From positions 25,838,550-25,902,549 of the forward strand of contig NC_088201.1 in assembly GCF_037126465.1 (NCBI RefSeq): a DNA stretch of 64,000 nucleotides, in the 5' to 3' direction. The stretch is from Ornithodoros turicata (Eukaryota > Arthropoda > Arachnida > Ixodida > Argasidae). The notes beneath the pieces are model-generated. The model saw only the letters and a program-made list of their open reading frames with translations. It had not been told where the DNA came from and did no database searches. Within the stretch, counting starts at the first letter, position 1. Every line of letters begins with the position of its first letter. This document shows, piece by piece, positions 55,838-64,000 of the stretch. The translations under genes were made by a program, and so were the position numbers.

Positions 55838-56453
55838 ACCCTAAGAAAAAATAGAGTATACCCAACTTTTATGCAGTGTAAAATTTTTGTCACTGAGATC
55901 ACTCTTTTTTAGCGTAATGTTCACTCCTTTTTTTCTAAAGAGCGTTACACTGTCGCCCACAGGAGTGTAACTTAATCCTGCAAGGGAGTAAAAATTACTC
56001 TGCGTGGATGCGGGTCATTCACTACGTTACTACGTTGCTACTGTCATTCACTTACGTTACTTTGTTCCTGCTTTTTGTTTATTGATGAAGAGTGCCCCTT
56101 TACCATTCAGGCCCTGTGTCTGACTTCGCCCTGGGCGTATACACACTGAGAGGGGTTATATGGACGGGCGTACAGACGTTGAGACTTGGACTGACAAAGG
56201 ATATGGCTCACGCACATACTTTGGCGATCACTCAACCGACGCGATTTTAGAGTACAGGTAATCAACGGACGAGAACCTGCGTATTCAGTGTGGCATGACA
56301 TCGTCATAGTCGTCATAGCAGGGTAAAGAGAGTATCGGAAGAGTATAAGGTGGGGTGGTCAGAGTAAAGATGGGCAGAAAAGAGTATAGAATGAGTGTAA
56401 AAGTCATAGTTACACTCCCTTTACTCTTATTTACCCTTTTTTTCCCTTAGTGG
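55838..56453. mobile_element. Foldback element, about 615 bp, CACCCTAAGAAAAA ends
   Basis: CACCCTAAGAAAAAATAGAG at the left is matched by CTCTTATTTACCC...CCCTTAGTGGG at the right. Recurrent AGAGTR and GAGTGTAA motifs lie inside. No coding frame and no clear target duplication. Confidence 0.6.
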
Positions 56454-57099
56454 GTACATGAGGTGAGAGCGATAAACAAATGATGTAATGCAAGATGTCA
56501 GGACCGACTCCAGCTTCCCGGTGAGCTGACCCATAACAGCGAAGTTAGTGAGAAATAAGGAACTCCCATCATGGACGAAGGTACGACCAGACAACTATGA
56601 CGGAGGCGATCAAATATTCGACAGCTGTTTCATTCTGCACGCAGTGGGTGCACGTCAGGGATTCCCCACCCCAGACCCCCCTGCATTTTTTTTGCAACCC
56701 CCCCCCCCCCCCCTGAAATTTCTCAGGTGACCAACCAGCTCGGCCACCAACACGTTCTGGTAGAGAGTCCGGCGCAGCGAATTACATCCTGTACTGTCAA
56801 ACTTGAGCTGTAGGACGCACAGTCATGCAGATGATCGTATACCATGCATTTGTCCAATCTGTGTGCTAGGTATTCATTGAGCTTCGTGAGACAAAGTGCT
56901 AGTCTTTTTTCTTTGTCGGTCGTGTGATTATGCATCTTAATGTTGAAATGCCGTTCATATGAATCTGTATTCTAATGTGCTGTGTTCTAACGTAATAACA
57001 TGTACAAATAAAACGGGAAAGCTGTGCACAGATGTCACCATTGTGCCACGATTCTTTCCGTGTCTAAGAAAAATTCCTAAAGTGGAACCTTCACCAAGC
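56454..57099. other. Unassigned non-coding DNA
   Basis: A C-run at about 56699-56713 is the only landmark. No gene seen. Confidence 0.45.
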
Positions 57100-57469
57100 A
57101 GTGGCGCTTCTAGCGGCCACTAGCGTAACCAACCCATGACACGGCGACCCGGTTCTCCCATATAGGCGATTGCCATCTGCCTCTCTAGTATAGTAGTAGG
57201 TCGTGAAGGACAGAATCTCGTAACCAGGGCGAGGAGTACGATGATAAGATAACGCCAGGAACCGCGTATATCTGACTCGAGTGATTTCAGCAAGTGCAGG
57301 CAAGACCTCAATTATCTGTCCAGGTACCTAGCGGATATCTTTGCCAGGCGGTCCGCTGTCTCATTGAGGGACAGTTCATGGGGACCGGGGACCCATGTGA
57401 TTACAATCTCGGATATGGGACTGATTACGAGGGGCAAAAATGTAAGTATTAAGGAGTTTAGGTCGTGAT

Positions 57470-57636
57470 CAGGGCCGGCGAGAGAAATTACGGGTCCGGG
57501 GATGACCCCGGATGAGTCCTGCCCTGGCCCCCTCTTCGCATGTCTCCTGGCGCTAGAAACCATCGGGCCCCTGAAGAGGCCCGGGTCCCGGGGCTCTGTC
57601 CCCGGCTGCCCCCCCCCCCCCCTCTCGCCGGCCCTG
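57470..57636. mobile_element. hAT-type MITE inserted in the LINE RNase H region
   Basis: The ends CAGGGCCGGCGAGAG and CTCTCGCCGGCCCTG are exact inverted repeats. It splits the RNase H coding sequence between VISALATN and HDLNSLILTF while leaving the frame open. The flanks GTCGTGAT and TTGGTGGC are not a clean duplication. Confidence 0.87.
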
Positions 57637-59571
57637 TTGGTGGCCAGAGCAGATATAACTGTTGGGGAATCTAATAGTAAAAGTACCTCGCCGAAGGTTC
57701 CGGGGAATTTCCGGAGGGCCATAATCATGGCCAGAAACTCACTTTCGTAAGGAGAATCCCGAAGGTGGACAGGAAACTGATAGTCCAACTGAGGAATGAA
57801 GAGGCCGACACCAGTCCGCTCCTCTGAGCCATACACGTCTGTTGCGATGACAAGGTGGTCGACCCACGCAGATCGTGCAAATCCGAGGGGAGAAATATTT
57901 ATGGAGGGGGGGGGGGGGGGCAGTGTGACGGTCGCGAAAGTTTCTGCAGTTGCTGGCGTCTCTCTATGCATCATTCTTGAATAGTAGTTTTGAAGTTATT
58001 AGCTTTTCAAACTACCTCCAATCTCGTGACGCGCCCCCGCTGGTCATGACACCCCATATCCCATATGTAATCACATTAGTAAAACTTCAAATATTCTACA
58101 TTTTCATCTCTCATTTCGCTGTATGCATAGCTATGTGTGTGTGTAGGCGCACCCCAGATCAGTGGGAATGGAGCGGGACGGGTTTCCGGATCGCGTTCCC
58201 CCTACCTTGGAGGCCTGGCTACGCGACTGAGCACAAGTGGAGAAAAGCCCGCAAGCGACACTTTCAGGGTTGTCAGGAGCTGTTGGACGGAGGGTAACTG
58301 AGGCGTGTTCGATTTACGACAACTGCATGCTATCCAAACGGAAATATCTCTGAAAGAGGTATTGTTTCTGACTACAAGAGAATTCTGACACTGGGAGAGA
58401 AAGGTGAGCTTTAAGAGGGGGGCGTACGCTCCTCAAGATATAACGCATCATTTGCAGTATGCCTGGGAAGGCCTAGACAAACTTTCCTTTTTTTTAGGCT
58501 CTCCATGATAAACAGCTTACTGAGGCGATAATCAGGGGCCTGCGAAAACAGGGCATAAGCAGGTTCCAGTATATGTCCGATGTGGCATTTATACACGTAA
58601 AGTAGGACAGTCCTACGCATTCCGACACGAATGCTGGAACAGCAACGTAATGCCGAGAGCCTTTGCAGCTTTGATGGTTAAATAATCAATATGATGGTCC
58701 CATGTCAGCCTGTCATTATACCATACGCCCAAGTACTTGAGCAGTATAGTCTCACGAACAGACAGCATGCCAATCTTCAGCTCGATTTTCAGGGCTGAAG
58801 TATTCGCAGGACATAAAATCACTGCTGACTTCTTTACATTCAGTGAGAGGTGGACTGAAGTCATCCATGTAGTCAAATTATCCAGGTACCTTGAATTTTG
58901 ACACTTTGAATTTGAAAGTTTGACATATACATATGCAACGACGAGGAGGAGGCAAAGAACGCGACGTCGTCAGCGTAAGTAATCGTCACGTCCGGTTCCA
59001 AGGGAAGGGAACTCTTCAAGATATTAAAAAGCCGTGGGGATAACACAGAACCCTGGAGTACGCCTCTGTGTTGGGGTTGAGAGGAGGAAGCATAATGACC
59101 ATCAGAACAAAAGAAAAACCTATCCCAAAGAAAATTTCTGACCCACGAGAGTATGTATACGGCGGAGTGCCAACCATGACCAGTCTTTGTAAAGGGACGC
59201 TGTATTCAATGCTGTCCTTTGCGTTTGCAATGTTTAGGGTAACGAGAGCACAAATGTTCCCCATCTCCCGGGCGAGACGAATCTGGTTCTCCATCCAGAT
59301 AGAACATCGTGCGCGAAACTCAATTTGACTATCGTTAAGTATTGCAGAGGGTTCCACATGCACAGGCAATCTACGCGGTGTATGATGCGCTCAAACGTCT
59401 TGCAGAGGACAGACGTTAGTGCTATCGTTCTCCAGATGGAGGCTTCTAGTGGGAACCTTCTTCAGTAACACCACTCTGGCCAGCTTCCATTCGACAGGAA
59501 TCCAGGAACGCTGTAGGGACACATTTACAGTGTTCAAGAGGCAAAAATTTTCCAAAAGCCGGGGCTCATGG

Positions 59572-59850
59572 TTAGAAAATAAGGCTTCAACAGCGGCTTG
59601 ACACAACAGAAAACAACATTTAAAAATAGACGTTTCGTTTCTCATACGAGATACATCATCGGTGCAGCCACGGGGTATTGTACTCTGGTATTGTATTGTA
59701 TACCGACCTTTTTAAGTAGCCTGTGTGGCTTTTCCCCGCATTCTGCCGTCTGGCTGCACCGATGATGTCTCTCGTATGAGAGACGAAACATCTGTTTTTA
59801 AATGTTGTTTTCTGTTATGTCAAGACGGTGTTGAAGCTTTATTTTCTAAG
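59572..59850. mobile_element. Foldback element inserted in the LINE RT region
   Basis: The arms run from TTAGAAAATAAGGCTTCAAC through GACACAACAGAAAACAACAT to GATACATCATCGGTGCAGCC (about 59572-59672), and are mirrored at about 59750-59850. Arm identity is about 88 %. It separates the ...PFDLL and ...FSNHEP portions of the RT. Confidence 0.8.
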
Positions 59851-60300
59851 AGATCGAAAGGATGAGATGCCCACATAGACTTCAGCACCCTGTCGGAAAT
59901 ACCATCGGAGCCTGGTGCAGGCCTAGGGAGGATTCGCGCAACACATCCCAACTCATGCTCCGGAGCTGCAACGAACCCACAAGACGATGGTTGGGAGACA
60001 AAAAAAGGCACGGGAGGTACGTTGAGAAGGGACCTCGCATCCAGATCACACAGAACGGTAGGGTCAGTAGAAACACACGAGAACGACCTGCGGATAAACG
60101 CAACGGTGCCGATGCAGTGCCTTCCTGCGCTTCGTGTCAGATAGGAATGAGTTACGTCCATTATGAAATTCTTGCTTTGCAACGGATACAGTTCGTTTGA
60201 ACATCGCCTTGAGAAATTGGTAATTTAACATAACACGTGTTAAGCGCGAGTTTGTTTCCATGCTGCTTTACGTCTTCTGTAGGGCCTCGTGCAGGTTTCG

Positions 60301-61255
60301 TTCCATCAAGGCGCATAATTCGACGTAGAGCGCTTGGTCAAGTTGGAAAGAGGATTGATCAATCGATCGAGAGATAGAAGAGACGGCTGTGAGCGCGCGG
60401 TCAGCAGCAGAGAGGTCATTAAAGGAGGTAAGAACTCCTAGCTGCAGCTATTTAGTTACGGGTGTAATAGGTGTGATATGGTTCTCCTACGCTTCGTAAT
60501 TCTATTTACAAGTGCTTGTTCAATACTTCCCCTTATATAATGAGTGCAGCGTTAATACAAAGACGCACTTTTTTTGCGATACCGGACGTACCGCCATCCA
60601 GATATCTCTATCCATTGTTACGTCATTTGAAGAATCGTAGCACCCGATCAGACGCCAACGCGGAGGTACACATAACGTCGTCTGCTGTAGTCTGTCGGAG
60701 AACGGTGTAGAAGGAGCAAGAAAAAGTGATGAGCTTACGAGGATTGGTAATATGGCCTAAAGCGCTGGACAGAAAACGTGGGACCGTGCAATACAGGGTA
60801 AGGTGGGGCAAGATGAGACAGTTCTTACTCGACGCCGTCTGTACTCCATGCGCTTGAAACTTTACTCATAGGTTGCTCTGCATATACGCTTTGATTGCAC
60901 GTGAGAATTGTCCGGATTGGTATTTGCGTTGAAGAGAAAAAAATCGGTTACTTCTGCCTGGAATGTAAAGACCCACAAAAAAGGCGCGATTTTCTGTAGT
61001 CCTTTTTCTTGTCAGCTGTGCAGCAGCGTGCCGCAGGATTATTCTGTCAATGTAAGTACACACTCTATTTCTTTATCATCGCAATCGCATTAAAATTTAA
61101 ACACCTCACCCTTTCGTTTGACTCGCAGGCAAACAGGACTCTCGTATTTGTGGAATATCGCGAGGCAAGCAATATACATATAGTGTCTATTTTCGCTTTG
61201 GAAAGGTATGCTACTGCCTTCCTAAGTGATCTTCATGGTTCTAAGAGCTTATATA
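60301..61255. other. Unassigned DNA
   Basis: No gene recognised. CAGGGTAAGGTGGGGCAAG at about 60795-60813 resembles one end of a DNA transposon, but its partner was not found. Confidence 0.4.
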
Positions 61256-61740
61256 CAGGGTGTCCCAGAAAACGTGTCATTGAATTATAATATAAAAACT
61301 ACACCACCTAGAATCATTCGGTCAAGGGCATTTGTTCTTACTAGGTTTTTGCGACCTCCTGATGTGAATGTTATGTAACGTAAGTTTAATTATGTAAATT
61401 TTTGCGAACTGAACTCGGAGAGTTACCAAGTAAAGGCCACTTTTTTACCCCACCAATGTGAAGAGCGTGCCGAATTTACTCAAATTCATGATAACTCACA
61501 GGGATATTGAGGAACTATCCCATCGGTAAAAATAGCCGAACATCATACTTTACGGAACACCCGGAGCATAGCGCACAAAGTGTGCTACTGGGAGGTTTTG
61601 CACCATTTCGCATAACTTTCGATGGTATCATCAAGGTACCCTATCATGCAGTCGCTAAGAGGTTCCAAAGAGCCCGTCCGAGGTGCTTGGGATTGAACAA
61701 TCAATGCGGAATGGAAAGTAGCAGAAGGGAGATATTTTAG
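61256..61740 (+). mobile_element. TACAGGGTGTCC repeat, copy 2
   Basis: About 300 bp from TACAGGGTGTCCCAGAAAAC match the inverted copy at 39597-39290, including ACTACACCACCTAGAA and CCCACCAATGTGAAG. The distal part differs (61570-61740). No transposase. Confidence 0.72.
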
Positions 61741-61926
61741 TGCCCCATTCTTTCTAAGTACGATAACTCAAAAGAATTTGTGTGAGCCAGGACTTTTGTT
61801 CACTATTGCGGTGTTCATTAAACAGCAAACGTTTTCTTCGGCACTGGAGGACATTGGGTGCTCACAAAAAGAAGAAAAAAAAAGTTTGTAACACTCATAA
61901 CATTACTGCTGAAAGGTAGTGAATAC

Positions 61927-62128
61927 AGCCATGAAGAAATATAGGCCTGAGCTTGGGAGGACGACACGTAGGACAGCTCATTGAGCTGTCGTACGTGTAT
62001 ACTTTCGGTATACATGGCATACCAGGTACTCGGCATTCGGTATCCGGATACGGTATTCGGTATACTAGGTACGTGTCTTCCTTCTTGAGAGTGTTGCCCA
62101 AGCTCAAGGTTGTATTTCTTCATGGATC
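61927..62128. repeat. Snapback repeat, CCTGAGCTTGGG family, copy with nested palindromes
   Basis: The outer arms GCCATGAAGAAATATAGGCC and ...TATTTCTTCATGGATC bound inner palindromes: GACAGCTCA/TGAGCTGTC and a stretch of recurrent CGGTATAC / CGGTATCCGGATAC. It adjoins the body of the tRNA-like unit at 62179-62250. Confidence 0.8.
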
Positions 62129-62178
62129 TCTTCCACCAGCAAACCACCAATGAAAGATGAAAGTCACTGAAAAGGTTA

Positions 62179-62250
62179 GGTAGCTGTAGGACTCGAACCC
62201 ACATCTTCTGAGTTGCCGGTCCAGGGCTCTACCAATTGAGCTAAGCTAAC
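62179..62250 (-). mobile_element. tRNA-Ala-like SINE head (72 nt)
   Basis: On the minus strand it folds as a 72 nt cloverleaf: acceptor 6 of 7 pairs, D-arm GCTCAATTGGTAGAGC, T-arm GTGGGTTCGAGTCCTAC. The anticodon position would be GGC (Ala), but base 33 is C where U is required and the anticodon stem has an A-C mismatch. It continues into CTTTTCAGTGACTTTCATC. This is the promoter head of a SINE and not a working tRNA. Confidence 0.72.
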
Positions 62251-62850
62251 ACGCCTTCTCAGCGCCTTCTAGGGTGCGTCATCTGAAGGGTCAAACCTGC
62301 CACTCTCTCTCACTCATCCTCCTTTCATTTACATTTTTGCTCACTCATACACACATTCATACGACGGGATCGACGCAGGCGGCAACTGTTGCACATGAAA
62401 GAACTGATGTTCTGAGGCTGGAACAACATAGAAGGGACAATGTCCACCAATGTCCCACAAATGTCCAGAAGATATATCGCCGTGGATATCCACTGGAGTT
62501 TCGTGTGGACCCAAGTTAGATCCAGTGGATATCCACAGGAGTAGCACTTTCACCCTTTTGTTTGGTCTCCTGGTAGTGTATTTAACGAATTTCGCGGACA
62601 TCTGGATACGTGCTGGATATATTAGCACCCTAGCATTTTAATGTATATTCACTTATTATGAGATATATCAAGACGCATTATTTGTCACTCTATATTACTA
62701 CTAGGTTTGCGGCATGCGGCATTGCAAAATCTATTACAATGCAGCAACACTGTGTAACCAGCATATAAATGGCGTACCCCACCAGGCCGCCTCACTTGGG
62801 CGGAGGAGGAGAACCCTTGGAATCCCACAGTAGCCTCTATTTCACCAGCT

Positions 62851-63170
62851 CCGGTGGCGCAGCGGTAACGCGTGCGCTTGGAGACTGGGAGGTCCGCGGT
62901 TCGAATCCGCGGGCCGGCTGTGCCGTCTGGGGTTTTTCCTGGGTTTCCCTCAGATGTGTAATAGGCGTATGCCGGCACAGTTCCCCTGAAGTCGGCCCAT
63001 GGACGCAGCTATCCTCCCCCCGAGCGGATTCCGCTCGGTCTTCCACTTCACCCTTTCCTCTCCTCCTCTCCACCACCTTTCTCTTCCCGAGAAACATGCC
63101 GCCTAATCAGGCAGGCAGACCTCTCGGGTTCCTCCTAACGACACTCCTCCTCCTCCTCCTCGCCTCTATT
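62851..63170 (+). mobile_element. tRNA-headed SINE with intact A and B boxes
   Basis: The head CCGGTGGCGCAGCGGTAACG ... GGTTCGAATCC has good pol III boxes. The body holds GGCACAGTTCCCCTGAAGTC, the sequence multiplied in the 23.3-24.4 kb array. The tail region is CT-rich with CTC repeats at about 63141-63165. It is the best-preserved SINE in the window. Confidence 0.85.
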
Positions 63171-64000
63171 TCATTAAGAATAGTGGGGCGTAAAACATTC
63201 GTAACGGTGACGAAGGTTGATGCGTTTTTGCAATTCCTGTGCATCTTCATCGAGTCAAAGTAAATCCTGACATCCTTGGCTGTCAAATACTGTGTTTTTA
63301 ATTCAGGTTATCGAATGTGATTATCTGCTCAGTAGAGCTGTAAAGCAAATACGTTCACTCTGTCGCTTGAAGAATGCTACGTAAATACGTTGCACAGAGC
63401 AGCACGCGAACGTTCTTATTTATTCATTCTATATCTCAGGACTTGCAAACTGCTTTATACATGGGAATCCAAATATCCAGAGCGCGATATTCTGTAGACG
63501 TACCTGCGACACCTGCTGTTTAGTGGGTAAAATCACAATACAAATGTCGCTCTGGGATATCCTATGCATATCTCATGGATGTTCGGATATTCAGGACGTT
63601 CGCGGCCATGCAGGGACGTCGCAGAGATATTAATGGTTTGCTGGGCACCAGCTGGCGTGCGTTTATGCTGTCCTATCTGTAGTGAATGGACACATTGCAA
63701 AGCACAGATGCCAGAAAGTCGTGCATTACCTGGTCAATTTCAAAGAGGGTAATCTTTACTGTAGTACCTTTAGTGCCCAGTTCGCATACTTCTCAGAAAT
63801 AGTACACGCACCTTCGAGCAGACCTCTTGCATTTAGATACATAATCGGCATTCCAAATGCTGTATTCTCTTCAATGTCGAAAGCTGCGCCCTATCTCCAA
63901 AGCTTCTGACGCAGATGGCCCAGATGTGACATTGTTGGCTCTCTTGTGTTAGAGTGACATCGGCCTTGAAGTGTTGCTGAGTCATCTAAATTGACTGCAT
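63171..64000. other. Unassigned DNA to the right edge
   Basis: No gene or well-bounded element recognised; short frames only. Confidence 0.45.

Larger units (their letters stand above)
57100..60300 (-). pseudogene. Decayed LINE with RT and RNase H, minus strand
   Basis: Read on the minus strand from about 60300: a linker (MFKRTVSVAKQEF), the RT entry motif PGSDGISDRVLKSMW at about 59900, WIPVEWKLARVVLLKKVPTR at about 59440-59500, NDSQIEFRARCSIWMENQIR, LVMVGTPPYTYSRG, LNVKKSAVILCPAN, and LLKYLGVWYNDRLTWDHHID near 58700. RNase H follows (57312-57974) with DVYGSEERTGVGL, SPYESEFLAMIMAL and a terminal HELSLNETADRLAK. The order RT then RNase H fits the I/R1/LOA group. The FADD catalytic box and the endonuclease were not found, and frameshifts and stops abound. 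Two foldback elements interrupt it at 57470 and 59572. Confidence 0.85.

Overview
Eukaryotic, repeat-rich genomic DNA. It is almost certainly from a chelicerate arthropod and most probably a tick. The evidence is a short-Dscam-type gene (Ig, three FN3 domains, one membrane span), tRNA-headed SINEs of a kind I associate with tick genomes, very dense small inverted-repeat elements, and a degenerate TTAGG-type motif. The species cannot be fixed from sequence alone. There is no operon or prokaryotic signal. Most short open frames are chance frames in non-coding DNA.

Genes I can support: (1) the 3' part of a short Dscam-like adhesion receptor entering from the left edge (3-1655, +), followed by a long 3' untranslated region. 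(2) A complete single-exon GDP-fucose transporter, SLC35C1 type (11207-12223, -). (3) A two-exon TspanC8-like tetraspanin (22340 down to 18341, -), joined here across a 3.0 kb intron by matching phase and by all eight cysteines of the large loop. (4) A complete six-exon PRELID3B/slowmo gene (52169 down to 31322, -) of about 20.8 kb coding for only 220 residues; every splice site is visible and in phase. Three further open frames (12253-12567, 16920-17180, 33089-33475) are possible exons of unknown function.

Mobile DNA makes up much of the rest. The main item is a 4,037 bp DNA transposon at 40475-44511 with two 806 bp terminal inverted repeats, a 4 bp target duplication ACTA and a two-part transposase frame broken by one frameshift. 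It sits antisense in PRELID3B intron 3. The same intron holds a 1.3 kb hAT-like element with a Tc1/mariner-type foldback inside it, a decayed Penelope-like element, a mariner transposase C-terminus and a hAT MITE. Elsewhere there are at least six more hAT-type MITEs, several still with identical 8 bp target duplications, a pogo/Tigger remnant, two LINE remnants (one 3.2 kb with RT and RNase H, invaded by two foldback elements), at least four tRNA-type SINE copies, and many hairpin or snapback repeats.

Region by region: 0-5.6 kb Dscam-like end and 3'UTR; 5.6-11.2 kb repeats only; 11.2-12.6 kb SLC35C1; 12.6-18.3 kb foldbacks, a LINE end, MITEs, a putative first exon and a SINE; 18.3-22.4 kb tetraspanin with four or more foldbacks in its intron; 22.4-26.7 kb SINEs, a SINE-derived repeat array and foldbacks; 27.3-29.3 kb a 146 bp tandem satellite of 14 monomers; 31.3-52.2 kb PRELID3B with its transposon-filled introns; 52.2-64 kb SINE fragments, hAT MITEs and the decayed LINE. 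The genes are unrelated housekeeping or surface-protein genes and form no common pathway.
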